A stretch of DNA of 36,160 bases from a virus. Numbering within the stretch: position 1 is the stretch's first letter; each line of letters starts with the position of its first letter. Positions 7,704 through 16,554 of the stretch are shown piece after piece. The stretch lies in the IMG/VR virus record IMGVR_UViG_3300045944_000260, positions 1 through 36,160 of that record. One strand, written 5' to 3'. The notes beneath the pieces were generated by a model. The model searched no databases, was not told the DNA's origin, and worked only from the letters and a program-made list of their open reading frames with translations. The translations under genes were made by a program, and so were the position numbers.

Positions 7704-8977
7704 GCACCACCGAGATCGGCGCGCTCATCGTCTCGCTGCGTACCGAGTCGGCGGAATTCCGCGCCGAGATGGACAAGGCCCGCGGCTCGCTCAAGACCGT
7801 GGGCGCGCAGTCGGATCAGACCAGCCGCCAGATCGCCAAGGTGGCGGCCGACGGCTTCGGCGCCATCATCCCGCTCAGTTTCCGGGCCGAGAACGCGCTC
7901 GAGCGCTTCATCGAGCGGGCCTTGAAAGCCCAAGGCGCGATGGCCCTCTTCGGCAAGTCCGTGCTGGCCGTCGGCGTGGGGCTGGCCGCCTTCAAGCTGG
8001 GCTCGCTCATCGGCGAGATGCTGTCGCTCGGCACCACTGTTTCCAAGTACGACGAGGAAGTGAAAAAGGCCACCGCGGCTGAAAAGGAATTCATGACGGC
8101 GCTGCGGGCCCGCGGCGATCTCCAGCGGAATCTGAATCGCGAGCTGGCCAGCGTGCGGGGCGACGAGCTCGCCACCTTCCGCGCCGCCGAGGAAGAGCGC
8201 AACGCCCGCATCCGGCAAGTGGTCGGGCCCACCGCCGAACGCGATCGGCTGCTCGCCCAGAGCGCCCAGATCCGCGCGCAGCAGGAAAGCAAGTTTTTCC
8301 AGGAGCAGCAGCGGCTCGCCGCCGAGAACGAGCAAAAGAACCTCGAGCGCATCAAGCGGGAGATGGACGCGCAGGCCCAAGCGTGGCAGCAGGAAACTGC
8401 CGCCTATTCGGAATCGCTGCAGCGGCGGCTCAAGCTGCGGCAGGACTTCGAAGCGCAACTCGGGCAGGGGGGCTTTGGCGGCGGCGCGGCGGCGGGCTTC
8501 GGCGAAGTCCGCCAATTGCAAGAGCGGATCCGGGCCGAAGCCCAACAGCTCGCCTTTCTCGAGCGCGAAGGGCGCATCAGCCAGACCGATTCGATTCGCG
8601 AACAAGCGCGGATTCGAGAGCGGGCGCTTCAAGACGCCGCGCAGATTCGCCAAGCCTTCGGCGCGCTGCCCGCCGTGCTCGAGGCCGTCGATCGCGCGGT
8701 GGCGTCCATCGAATTCGGCAACTTCGGCGCCGAGCTCCAGGTGGCCCGCGGCGAGATCGAGATTCTGGCCCCGCGCCTGGATGAGCTGCAGAACGGCCTC
8801 GGCCAATTCGCGGCAGCCCTGGCCAGCATGCCCAACGCCGTCGATCCGGCCTCGGCCGCGGTGCGGAAGCTGAGCGTGGACTATCTGAATCTCGCGAATG
8901 CGATCTATCAGGCGGTGGCCGCGCAGAGCACGCTCATCGGCGGCGCCGCACCCGTGCAGCCCGCGGAGACGCCGTGA
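7700..8977 (+). CDS. Tape measure protein (short)
   Basis: This 425-residue protein sets tail length and crosses the envelope during DNA entry. The N-terminal IGALIVSLRTESAEFRAEMDKARGSL is the standard start of short tape measures. A hydrophobic segment (about residues 85-120, ALFGKSVLAVGVGLAAFKLGSL) is followed by long Ala/Glu/Arg/Gln coiled coil to about residue 330. Using about 0.15 nm per residue, the tail would be near 60-65 nm, short for a siphovirus. Start in an ATGA overlap with the gp10-like gene. Confidence 0.85.
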   Translation: MSTTEIGALIVSLRTESAEFRAEMDKARGSLKTVGAQSDQTSRQIAKVAADGFGAIIPLSFRAENALERFIERALKAQGAMALFGKSVLAVGVGLAAFKLGSLIGEMLSLGTTVSKYDEEVKKATAAEKEFMTALRARGDLQRNLNRELASVRGDELATFRAAEEERNARIRQVVGPTAERDRLLAQSAQIRAQQESKFFQEQQRLAAENEQKNLERIKREMDAQAQAWQQETAAYSESLQRRLKLRQDFEAQLGQGGFGGGAAAGFGEVRQLQERIRAEAQQLAFLEREGRISQTDSIREQARIRERALQDAAQIRQAFGALPAVLEAVDRAVASIEFGNFGAELQVARGEIEILAPRLDELQNGLGQFAAALASMPNAVDPASAAVRKLSVDYLNLANAIYQAVAAQSTLIGGAAPVQPAETP

Positions 8978-9312
8978 TCGAGACGGCCCGGGCCCTCACG
9001 CAGCAGGGACGCGATCTGCGCGAGCTCATCGCCGCCATGCGCCGCACGACCCAGGCCATCGAGACCGCCTTTATCCGCGATCCCCGCGATCGGCAATTCT
9101 TTCTCACGCCCGCCGATCCGCGCTTCTCGATTCGGCTGAGCGAATGGGATCCGCGCGTGCGGAAGATCCTCGGGCGCAGCGTCGTGCGCGATCCCCGCAC
9201 GGCGTTTCTGCGCCCGAGCGTGACGCGCGATCCGCGGCTCTCCACCTTGATGGCGCTGACGCGCTTTGTCTGGGTCCGTGTGAACTCCAAGCCGATGCCG
9301 GGTGAGTCATGA
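8974..9312 (+). CDS. Hypothetical protein with repeated DPR motifs
   Basis: This 112-residue basic protein starts at GTG 8974, overlapping the tape measure stop. The first 30 residues form an amphipathic helix. Then a DPR tripeptide recurs five times: IRDPRDRQ, ADPRFSIR, WDPRVRKI, VRDPRTAF and TRDPRLST, spaced about 11-17 residues apart. This looks like a small solenoid or a set of turns with Asp-Arg bridges. I do not recognise the family. The location suggests a tail-tip or tape-measure-associated role. Confidence 0.65.
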   Translation: MIETARALTQQGRDLRELIAAMRRTTQAIETAFIRDPRDRQFFLTPADPRFSIRLSEWDPRVRKILGRSVVRDPRTAFLRPSVTRDPRLSTLMALTRFVWVRVNSKPMPGES

Positions 9313-9494
9313 CCATCACGGAGTGGCTGAAGATCCAGACGGCGGCGTGGAACAACCTGGCCGACGCCGTGGACCGCCTGCGCGCTTCGCCCCAGCTCGA
9401 CGTGCAGATTCGCGCCGATGACACCGAGGAAGCCGACGCCATCAAGCGCGGCCAGCGTCCCGCCTTGCTCGATGCCCTGCGGCGGATGCTCTAG
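9309..9494 (+). CDS. Small hypothetical tail-module protein
   Basis: This 61-residue protein starts in an ATGA overlap and ends just before the GTG of the distal tail gene. The sequence ITEWLKIQTAAWNNLADAVDRLRAS suggests a helix, followed by a charged segment and a terminal helix. No known domain is recognised. Tight spacing on both sides supports that it is translated. Confidence 0.6.
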   Translation: MTITEWLKIQTAAWNNLADAVDRLRASPQLDVQIRADDTEEADAIKRGQRPALLDALRRML

Positions 9495-10240
9495 TGCCGA
9501 CCTATCCCGTCACCTTGTTCGCCCAGAACCTCTTGGAGTCAGGCACCGTCACGTCGAGCTCGACGGCCACGGGCTACGCGGTCACGCGGCTCTACGATCG
9601 CGATCGTAGCCAGGTCTGGAAGGCGGCCTCGGCCGTCGCCGTCGATATCGAGATCGATCTCGGCACCGCCCAGGATGTCGGCGGCCTCGCCCTGGTGGGC
9701 CACAACTTCCCCGATCCCACGACGCTGGATCTCTACTACGGCGCCTCGAGCCCGGCCAATACGCTCCAGGGGAGTCCCGCCGTCGGCGACGATCCCTATA
9801 GCGCGACCTTTGCGGCAGTCTCGGCGCGGTACTGGCGGCTCCACATTCCGGTGCTGACGGGCAGCGTCGTCCCCGAGCTCGGCGAGCTGATGCTCGGCGA
9901 TCCGCAAGTCTTGACGTGGAATCCGTCACTCGATCGGATCCAAAAGATCCGCAACGGCAACGTGCAGCGGGACGAGTCGCCCGCGGGCTACACGTGGGCG
10001 GTGCGCAAGGGCATCCAGCGGATCCGCTGGGTCTATGGCTGGAATGCCGTGGGCGAGGATGACCGGACGGCCCTGGCCACCGCCTTCGCGGCGCTCGATG
10101 ACGGCGCCAAGAAATTCGTGCTCGTCGATGACGAAGGCACGACGCGCTGGGTGATCTGGCGCTCCACGTCCTATGCGGAAGTGCCGCTCGGGAATAGTCA
10201 GTGGCAGATCCCCGAGATCATCTTCGAGGATGCGCCGTGA
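9494..10240 (+). CDS. Distal tail protein with discoidin-like domain
   Basis: This 248-residue protein has two parts. Residues 1 to about 135 look like an F5/8 (discoidin) jelly roll: VDIEIDLGTAQDVGGLALVGHN, LDLYYGASS and a terminal ARYWRLHIPVLTG...PELGELMLGD. The C-terminal part, about residues 140-248, is a beta domain ending WQIPEIIFEDAP, as in phage Dit-like proteins that join tail tube and hub. The start is GTG. A carbohydrate-binding role in host adhesion is plausible. Confidence 0.72.
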   Translation: MPTYPVTLFAQNLLESGTVTSSSTATGYAVTRLYDRDRSQVWKAASAVAVDIEIDLGTAQDVGGLALVGHNFPDPTTLDLYYGASSPANTLQGSPAVGDDPYSATFAAVSARYWRLHIPVLTGSVVPELGELMLGDPQVLTWNPSLDRIQKIRNGNVQRDESPAGYTWAVRKGIQRIRWVYGWNAVGEDDRTALATAFAALDDGAKKFVLVDDEGTTRWVIWRSTSYAEVPLGNSQWQIPEIIFEDAP

Positions 10241-13200
10241 AGACCCTGAGCGCCGCGGCCACGCTCGCGACCGAGCGGCCCTATGCCACGCCGATCTTTC
10301 TGGCCGAGATCACCTTCACCGTGCCGTCCTCGCTGACGCTCTATCTCGCCGATCGCGCCGTCACGATGGGCGGCCAGGACTATCTGCCCTTCGTCGTCGA
10401 TTGGGGCACGCTCGAGAGTACCCTGAACGTCCTCGACGTGGATGGGCGGCCGGCCACGGCGACGGTCCTCTTCAATAACACGACGCCGATCGCCGGCCGC
10501 GATCGGCTCTCCGATCTGATCCGCACGACCTTCAACCCCGGCGGCTACGAGTGGGCCTTCGCCGCTTGCACGATCCGCCAGGGCTTCGACGGGCTCACCG
10601 ACGCGGCCGATCTCGCCACGCTCGGCGTGTTCTATCTCGAGGATCCCACCGACATCGGCGAGGACCGCCTCGCCGTGCGGATGAGCGATCAGGGCCTCGT
10701 GATCGATACCGCGCTGGCCGTCACCCGCGTCAATCGTGAGGAGTTTCCCCGCTGCAATCTCGCCGAGGTGGGCCGCAGCATCCCGATTCCCTTCGGCACG
10801 ATGCGCGGGGTGCCCGCCGTCCAAGTCGTCGATAGCGCGCAGGATCGTCTCGACGGCGGCATCACGGCCTCGGCCACGAGCCTCACCCTGCAGGATGCCA
10901 CCGACTTCCCGTCGGGTGCCGTGACGATGCAGATCGACAGCGAACAGGTCACCGGCACCAAGAGCGGCAATTCGTTCGTTTCGCTGTCTCGCGCCAATAA
11001 CGGGACGAGCGCCGCGGCGCACCCGCACGGGACGCCCGTGTACGAAGTGCGGGCGGGCACGGCCGCCTATCGCTTCGCCGTCGGGGAGCACGTCGGCGAT
11101 TTCAAGATCCGGTCGATCAGCAACGTGACGATCGACGACGAGCCGCCGACCTCCACCGCCGTCAGCATCGTGCTGGAAGACACCACCATCGTGCCCGGCA
11201 AGAACTTCGCGATGATCGATATGAACGGGCTCGCAAAATTCTTTGTCGAGGCCCCCACCACCGCCGAGCGGGATGTCAGCGTGACCACGCTCGGGTCCGT
11301 GCTCAATGGCAACGTCGGCAGCCCCACCTCGCCGATGGAACGGACCATTGCCCCGAGTTGCACCGGGGGCACGACCTCCACCGTGCGGAGTCTCAATGGC
11401 CGCGTCCAACGGGCGGGCAATAAGACCGGCATCGTCTACTGGCAAGTGGCGCGGCGGCTCTCCGGCGGGAGCAACGTCATCGTGGCGACGGGCACGTATG
11501 CGAACGAAGTGGGGGGCGATCAATCCTTTTCCGACAGTAAAACGTATGCCTCCACGTCCAATGAGATCGTCTCGCTCATCTTTTCCGGCGGCGAGTGGAA
11601 CGATGGCGAGCTCTATCTCTACTTCGATAATTACCACGTCGAGGACTCGACCACGACCGTGCAAGGCGGGGGCCCGGTCACCATCGGCACGGTGCGCTGC
11701 GATGTCGAAGGGATTCAAGACGACGACGACGGCACCATCAGCGGCACGCCGGCGCTGCTCCTGGAGAATCCCGCCGATATCACGCGGCTGATCCTCACCG
11801 AGCTCTACGACATTCCGAGCGCCAGCCTGGGCACGACGTGGGCCACGACGCGCACCCGGCTCGCCGGACTCGCCTACGCCTGGGCCTTCCCCTTGGACTA
11901 CGACACCTTTGCGAATCTGCGGCGCCAGCTCGGCGAGCAAGCCCGCGCCGCGCTCTATCTCGAGGCGGGCCTCTGGGAATTTCAGTTTCTCGACGACGCG
12001 CCGAGTGCGGGGCTCACCCTGGACTATCCGCGCGATATCTGGGACGGCGAGCCCGCGCTCCTGACGCGCACCCCGCGCGTGGACGTGCGCAACCGGCTCA
12101 CCGTGAACTCGCGTATCGATTTCGTCACCGGCGACTATCGGCGACGGGTCACGCTCGAGGATCTGACCCAGATCCCCACGGCCCAGGCGGGGGAATTGCT
12201 GTTGCCGTGGGTCCAAGATGAAACGACCGCCGCGAACCTCGGCGCGTACTGGCTCTCGATCTGGGGCCGCCAGCGCTTCTCGGTGGCGCTCACGGCCTGG
12301 TGGAATCTCTTGCCCGTCACCAAGATCGATTACTTCCGCGTGCAGAGCCATCCGATCCTCGAGGCGCACGGCGACGATGCGCTCGTGTTTCGCGTCGTGC
12401 GGCGCGATGACCGGATCGCCGACGGGCGCGTGGCCTTGCACGGCGTGGAAGTGGCGTTGCTCCCGGTGCCCCGCGATCCCGAAGAGGACGAGGACATGGT
12501 GTGTAACTGCCGCCTGACCTACGTGAGCACTACCCAGATCCGCCTCGATCCCTGGCAGGGCAATCAGATCCGCATCAAGACGGGGAGCGGCTGGCAAGTC
12601 GGCACGGTGCCGAGCGCCGGCGTGACGAAGGATACGACCGGGCTCTCGGCGTCCACGCTCTACTACGTCTACGCCTACGACAGCAGTGGCACCTTGACGC
12701 TCGAGCTCAGCACGACGGCCTACAGCGTGGACACCGTGACGGGCCTCGCCATCAAGACGGGCGACGATACGCGGCTCTTGGTCGGGCTGGTGCGCACGAA
12801 TGCCTCCACGCAATTCGCCGACTCAGCCACCCAGCGCTTTTGTCTCACCTGGTTCAATCGCCACCACCGCCACGCCACGAATACCTTTAGCGCGGATCGC
12901 ACGACGACCAGCACCAGCTTCGTGGAGCTCAATACGGAGATCCGCATCGAATTCCTCGCGTGGTCGGATGAGGCCGTCTACGCGGGCGCCTCGGGCGGCC
13001 TCGCCAATAACACCCTGGGGAACACGAATCAGAGCGGCCTGGCCTTCGATGGAACGACGCCGACCTCGACGAGTGGGGCCGTCTCCTACACCGGCGCGAC
13101 CGCAACGAACCTGGGCACGCTGGCGGGGGCGGTCGTCACCACGCTGACCGAAGGCTATCACTACTTGACGCTGGTCGGGCGCGTGAGCGCCGGCACCGGC

Positions 13201-13266
13201 ACTTGGTTCGGTACCGATGCCTCCAACACGGCGAAGTGTCGCCTCTGGCTCGATCTGCGGGGCTAA
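10237..13266 (+). CDS. Tail hub/tip protein fused to receptor-binding C-terminal domain
   Basis: This 1009-residue protein starts at GTG 10237 in a 4-nt overlap. The N-terminal 200 residues (LFLAEITFTVPSSLTLYLAD...TFNPGGYEWAFAACTI) fit a baseplate hub-like beta domain. A small beta module near residues 205-270 has DATDFPSGAVTMQIDSEQV and a NNGTSAAAHPHGTPV end, common in phage tail tips. Residues from about 510 to 750 contain the long hub part. From about residue 755 the sequence VCNCRLTY...LYYVYAYDSSGTLTLELS...FNRHH...EIRIEFLAWSDEAV...EGYHYLTLVGRVS is a fibre-tip domain usually found as a separate receptor-binding protein. Confidence 0.78.
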   Translation: MKTLSAAATLATERPYATPIFLAEITFTVPSSLTLYLADRAVTMGGQDYLPFVVDWGTLESTLNVLDVDGRPATATVLFNNTTPIAGRDRLSDLIRTTFNPGGYEWAFAACTIRQGFDGLTDAADLATLGVFYLEDPTDIGEDRLAVRMSDQGLVIDTALAVTRVNREEFPRCNLAEVGRSIPIPFGTMRGVPAVQVVDSAQDRLDGGITASATSLTLQDATDFPSGAVTMQIDSEQVTGTKSGNSFVSLSRANNGTSAAAHPHGTPVYEVRAGTAAYRFAVGEHVGDFKIRSISNVTIDDEPPTSTAVSIVLEDTTIVPGKNFAMIDMNGLAKFFVEAPTTAERDVSVTTLGSVLNGNVGSPTSPMERTIAPSCTGGTTSTVRSLNGRVQRAGNKTGIVYWQVARRLSGGSNVIVATGTYANEVGGDQSFSDSKTYASTSNEIVSLIFSGGEWNDGELYLYFDNYHVEDSTTTVQGGGPVTIGTVRCDVEGIQDDDDGTISGTPALLLENPADITRLILTELYDIPSASLGTTWATTRTRLAGLAYAWAFPLDYDTFANLRRQLGEQARAALYLEAGLWEFQFLDDAPSAGLTLDYPRDIWDGEPALLTRTPRVDVRNRLTVNSRIDFVTGDYRRRVTLEDLTQIPTAQAGELLLPWVQDETTAANLGAYWLSIWGRQRFSVALTAWWNLLPVTKIDYFRVQSHPILEAHGDDALVFRVVRRDDRIADGRVALHGVEVALLPVPRDPEEDEDMVCNCRLTYVSTTQIRLDPWQGNQIRIKTGSGWQVGTVPSAGVTKDTTGLSASTLYYVYAYDSSGTLTLELSTTAYSVDTVTGLAIKTGDDTRLLVGLVRTNASTQFADSATQRFCLTWFNRHHRHATNTFSADRTTTSTSFVELNTEIRIEFLAWSDEAVYAGASGGLANNTLGNTNQSGLAFDGTTPTSTSGAVSYTGATATNLGTLAGAVVTTLTEGYHYLTLVGRVSAGTGTWFGTDASNTAKCRLWLDLRG

Positions 13267-13294
13267 GTGCAGTCAACGTAACGAGGAGGATCAC

Positions 13295-13732
13295 ATGGCC
13301 AGATTTGGATGCGGCGTCCTCACCACCACGGCGGCCAACATCACGTTGCCCGCGATGGGCCTCTATAACTCGGCGTCGGTCGTCGCGGCCTTGCGCGAAG
13401 TCGGGATCTCGAATACGAGCTCGACGGCCTGCGCCTTCATGATCTCGCTCGTGACCACAGTCGGGACCAAAGTCTCGACGCCGACCGAAGTGAAGCATCG
13501 CGACAACGGGCCCGCCTCGGAAGTGGATGCGGTCACCTGGTCCGCCGGTCCCACCATCGGGGCCACCTTGGGGTATCGCCAGCAGCTCGGCGCCGCCGTC
13601 GGCGCGGGCGTGATCTGGACCTTCGGCGGGGACGGCCTGCAGTGCGCCGTCGGCACGGCCAACGCGCTGGCGATCGCGACATCTGACACGACGGCGCAGA
13701 ACGTCCATGCCTACATGGTCTGGGATGAGTAA
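13295..13732 (+). CDS. Hypothetical virion/fibre-associated protein
   Basis: This 145-residue protein begins 8 nt after a strong GAGGAGG ribosome site. It is neutral and rich in Ala, Thr, Val and Gly, with alternating hydrophobic beta pattern (AFMISLVTTVGTKVSTPTEVKHRDNG) and a closing HAYMVWDE. This composition fits a structural or decoration protein made in quantity. Family not recognised. The strong ribosome site is unusual among its neighbours. Confidence 0.65.
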   Translation: MARFGCGVLTTTAANITLPAMGLYNSASVVAALREVGISNTSSTACAFMISLVTTVGTKVSTPTEVKHRDNGPASEVDAVTWSAGPTIGATLGYRQQLGAAVGAGVIWTFGGDGLQCAVGTANALAIATSDTTAQNVHAYMVWDE

Positions 13733-13940
13733 ATTCCTTTGCGCGAAGGTCCGGACGACCGCCGGCGCCATCACGGCGCCGGATGGTCATTCGATGCCCT
13801 GCCGGGCCTGGCACGTCCAGATGACCAGTGTTGAGGAACCAATGGGCCCGCAGTGGGGCATTGCTGACGTGATGATCACGGTCCTCCACGAATGTCATTT
13901 CGTGGAGGGCCAGATTTACGAGCTCGACTTCGAGCGATGA
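13725..13940 (+). CDS. Small hypothetical protein
   Basis: This 71-residue protein starts at ATG 13725, overlapping the previous stop by 8 nt. A strand-rich sequence (WGIADVMITVLHECHFVEGQIYELDF) suggests a compact beta fold. Two Cys and two His are dispersed. It ends in an ATGA overlap with the next gene. No family recognised. Confidence 0.6.
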   Translation: MSKFLCAKVRTTAGAITAPDGHSMPCRAWHVQMTSVEEPMGPQWGIADVMITVLHECHFVEGQIYELDFER

Positions 13941-14215
13941 GCCGCTGGACCAGCCGCCACGCCGTCAGCCACGCCGATCTCTTCGGCAAGGATCACAAGC
14001 ACGTCGGTGAGGAGGACTGGATGACGTGCGTGCATTGCTACTTCGGCTGGAAAGTCGAGCCGGGCAGTGGCCGCACCCGGAGCTGGTGCCATGACTGCAA
14101 AGGGCCCGTCTGCAACCGCGGCCCGGAGCATTGTCGCGAGTGCAAGTATCTCGCGAAGCTGAAATTCTACGTCGCCATCGGCGCGCCGCGGGCGCGCGGG
14201 CGGTGGGCGCTGTGA
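13937..14215 (+). CDS. Cys-rich zinc-binding-like protein
   Basis: This 92-residue protein carries TCVHCYFGW, SWCHDCKGPVCN and HCRECKYLAK, giving three CxxC pairs plus one more Cys and several His, so one or two zinc sites are likely. The C-terminal tail is basic. Start in an ATGA overlap, end in a GTGA overlap. The motif spacing resembles small zinc ribbons rather than any enzyme. Function unknown; its place is between tail-tip and fibre genes. Confidence 0.65.
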   Translation: MSRWTSRHAVSHADLFGKDHKHVGEEDWMTCVHCYFGWKVEPGSGRTRSWCHDCKGPVCNRGPEHCRECKYLAKLKFYVAIGAPRARGRWAL

Positions 14216-14505
14216 GCATCATCGGGATCCTCGTCTACTGGAATGCCTCGACGGATACGAGCGTGAACAACTACAAGGTCTACGCGGGGACGGCGCCCAC
14301 GAATTACAACCTCGCCAATTCCCCGATCACGACGGGCCACGTGCTGCACACTTACTATCCCGTGCCCGGGCCCGGGCGGTACTACTTTGCCATCGCCGCC
14401 GTCTCGACGAGCACGGGGGAGTCGAATAAGGGAACCGAGTTTTCTCTCGACGTGCGCGAGCCCACGGGGCGCGTGACGCAGATGGTGCGGCGGTCGCTTG
14501 CATGA
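14212..14505 (+). CDS. Single fibronectin type III domain protein
   Basis: The 97 residues are almost exactly one FN3 domain: ILVYWNASTDTSVNNYKVYAG, then YYPVPGPGRYYFAIAAVSTSTGESNKGTEFSLDV. Isolated FN3 domains in phages commonly decorate tails or bind surface carbohydrate. The start is GTG 14212. It ends in an ATGA overlap with the beta-helix gene, suggesting coupled translation. Confidence 0.75.
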   Translation: MSIIGILVYWNASTDTSVNNYKVYAGTAPTNYNLANSPITTGHVLHTYYPVPGPGRYYFAIAAVSTSTGESNKGTEFSLDVREPTGRVTQMVRRSLA

Positions 14506-16337
14506 GGTATCTCGTGTCTGTGCTCCTGCTGCTCGGGGCGCTGGCGCCGGCCGGCGCGCAGCCCACCGGCGGGACGGCCACGCAAGCCGGCGCGTCGTTT
14601 GTCTCCCTGCGAGTCGCGAAGTCGGGCAGCGGCTCCGGCACCATCACCGGCGCCGGGCCCATTAATTGCGGGACGCAGTGCGATGCCTCCTACGTGACGG
14701 GCGTGACCGTGCGCTTGGTCGCCGTGGCCTCGAGCGGCTCCACCTTTACCGGATGGTCGGGGGCCTGCGAAGGCACGGGCACCTGTGCCGTGACCATGAG
14801 CGCCCCGCAAACCGTCACGGCCACCTTTGCGGTGCCCCAGACCGTCGATCGCTACGCCGGGCCGAGCGGAACGGGCAGCCCCAACGACTGCACCAGCTAT
14901 AGCTCGCCATGCCATATCGCTAGACTCATGCAGGTCCTGGCCTGCGGTGAAACCGCCATGTTGCGCGACGGCGAATATACCGGGTCTACCAATAACGCCA
15001 TCGATCTGTATAACGCCCCACCCGCCCATCCGACGTGTACGGCCGACAGTCAAATTCGGATTGTGGCCGAAACCGACGGCGGGGTGTTCATTAACGGGGA
15101 CGGGGCGCGGGCGACGTTTAATGTGGCCGGCGTAACCTACTGGAATTTTGAAGGCTTTGATGCGGGCAATAGCGGCAACGGAGAATACCCCGGCTATGTG
15201 GGCGGCACCGGCAGCAGCGTCCCCACCACCAACAGCAGCTTCAAACGGATGTGTTTCTCTAATGCGTACAACGAAGGCGTCAGCGCCTCCAACCGAAATC
15301 TACACGTCTTCGGAACCTCGGGAGTGACCAACAGTCTGTTTGAAGATATTTGCGCCCACGGATGGGGCCGCAATACATTGCTGACCAACAACGATTTCGG
15401 CGAGATCAACGGCAATACTTATCGCCGCTTTTGGCTCCGATTTGAAGGGTACGTGAACGCCGCGGATAACTACGTCTCCCAGGTGAACTATTTGAGCAAT
15501 TCGCCCGCCAGTCCAGCGAGCGGCAATAATACCTATGAGAATTTCATCGTCATTCATAGCGGCGAACAGAACCCCAGCTTCACGGGCGCCGAAAAATATA
15601 TGGGCATGTCTCGCCGCTGGACGAGCCTGCCCGATGCCCGCGTGGGATTTGTTTTGTACGCCTACTCAACGAGCTACGCCGGGAGTCAACCCTTCTATCG
15701 CGATGTGAATGCCAACGGGGCGAATGAGGCGTGGACCACGAACGCCGTCGATATGTTCGCCGATGCGCGATCTCACTCCACGGTGGCGCCGATCCACATG
15801 GATTGCTCGATGGGCGCCAATCCGACCAAGTGCGCGACGAATAGCGCCGACCGGTTGACGGCCATCCGGGCCTCGGGCGGCGCCACGTCCATTTTCAATT
15901 TCCAGAACACCACGAACACGAACGAATGCACCTCCCTGGCGAGTTGTCCGAATTTTTATACAGGGGTGGCGCAGGGTGGCGGCTCGACGCCCGGCGCGCG
16001 AAATTGTTTCGCGTATAGTGGTGGCTCGCTGACCTCGACGCCGCTCTGGCCGTGGCCGATGGATGACCGCATCAAGGCATCGCTGGCTCGAGCGAATGCG
16101 GCGGGGAAGGGCGGCACCGCGCTCGCTGGCACCACCGGGATCTTTTGGGCCGCGAACACCGTCACCAGCGAGATCGTGTCCCGCTACGGCGCGATCCCCG
16201 TGGGCTGTATGAGTGGTTCGACGCTCCGGCTCCGTCATTGGGTCCTGCCGTTTCTCACCAGTGGCGTCTACTTCTTACTCGCCGGCGCAGCGCTTGCGCG
16301 GCGACGGAGGCCCCACGATGCCCTTCGATCCTACTGA
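14502..16337 (+). CDS. Secreted beta-helix protein with InlB-like repeat and C-terminal membrane anchor
   Basis: This 611-residue protein starts with a clear signal peptide (residues 1-20, MRYLVSVLLLLG...GAQ). Residues 38-108 match a divergent InlB B-repeat (SGSGTITGAGPINCGTQC...FTGWSGACEGTGTCAVTM). Residues 110 to about 520 look like a right-handed beta-helix, with many Asn-rich turns. The end carries a hydrophobic segment, VLPFLTSGVYFLLAGAALA, followed by RRRRP. Such N- and C-terminal signals are typical of exported, membrane- or wall-anchored proteins and are odd for a tail spike. Base use at about 14900-16000 is visibly more AT-rich than its neighbours, suggesting later acquisition. Alternatives: a depolymerase-like spike or a host-surface conversion protein. 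Confidence 0.7.
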   Translation: MRYLVSVLLLLGALAPAGAQPTGGTATQAGASFVSLRVAKSGSGSGTITGAGPINCGTQCDASYVTGVTVRLVAVASSGSTFTGWSGACEGTGTCAVTMSAPQTVTATFAVPQTVDRYAGPSGTGSPNDCTSYSSPCHIARLMQVLACGETAMLRDGEYTGSTNNAIDLYNAPPAHPTCTADSQIRIVAETDGGVFINGDGARATFNVAGVTYWNFEGFDAGNSGNGEYPGYVGGTGSSVPTTNSSFKRMCFSNAYNEGVSASNRNLHVFGTSGVTNSLFEDICAHGWGRNTLLTNNDFGEINGNTYRRFWLRFEGYVNAADNYVSQVNYLSNSPASPASGNNTYENFIVIHSGEQNPSFTGAEKYMGMSRRWTSLPDARVGFVLYAYSTSYAGSQPFYRDVNANGANEAWTTNAVDMFADARSHSTVAPIHMDCSMGANPTKCATNSADRLTAIRASGGATSIFNFQNTTNTNECTSLASCPNFYTGVAQGGGSTPGARNCFAYSGGSLTSTPLWPWPMDDRIKASLARANAAGKGGTALAGTTGIFWAANTVTSEIVSRYGAIPVGCMSGSTLRLRHWVLPFLTSGVYFLLAGAALARRRRPHDALRSY

Positions 16338-16554
16338 TGAGCGCGAGCGCACGCCGTGGCGCGCCGGGACGACGCGGTGGCGTCTGCCGGGCCTGCCGCA
16401 GTCCTTCGAAAATCGCTTGCTCCTGATCGGCGGCGTCTTGGTTGTGCTGGATTTTCTGCACTTGGCCCGCAGCTTCGCGTCAGAGTTTACGGGGCTCCTG
16501 ATGCTCCCGGTCAGCCTGATCCGCACGCTCGGGCAGTGGCTGAGCGCCTGGTAA
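16318..16554 (+). CDS. Small two-helix membrane protein
   Basis: This 78-residue protein overlaps the beta-helix gene by 20 nt and the next gene by one base (TAATG). After a charged N-terminus with Arg/Asp, a segment LLLIGGVLVVLDFLHLA (about 33-49) and a second hydrophobic stretch FTGLLMLPVSLIRTLG form one or two membrane spans. A holin role is possible from size and topology only; no endolysin is nearby. Confidence 0.6.
   Translation: MPFDPTDERERTPWRAGTTRWRLPGLPQSFENRLLLIGGVLVVLDFLHLARSFASEFTGLLMLPVSLIRTLGQWLSAW

Noticed and set aside
7307-8806. 499-residue minus-strand frame over the tape measure gene
   Set aside because: Shadow of the coiled-coil gene; low-complexity Leu/Glu/Gly content follows from the repeated Ala/Glu/Arg/Gln codons on the other strand.
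10198-12813. 871-residue open frame on the minus strand
   Set aside because: It is antisense to the tail hub gene, in a GC-rich region where antisense frames stay open by codon periodicity. The sequence is low-complexity (Arg, His, Gly, Asp) and matches no family.
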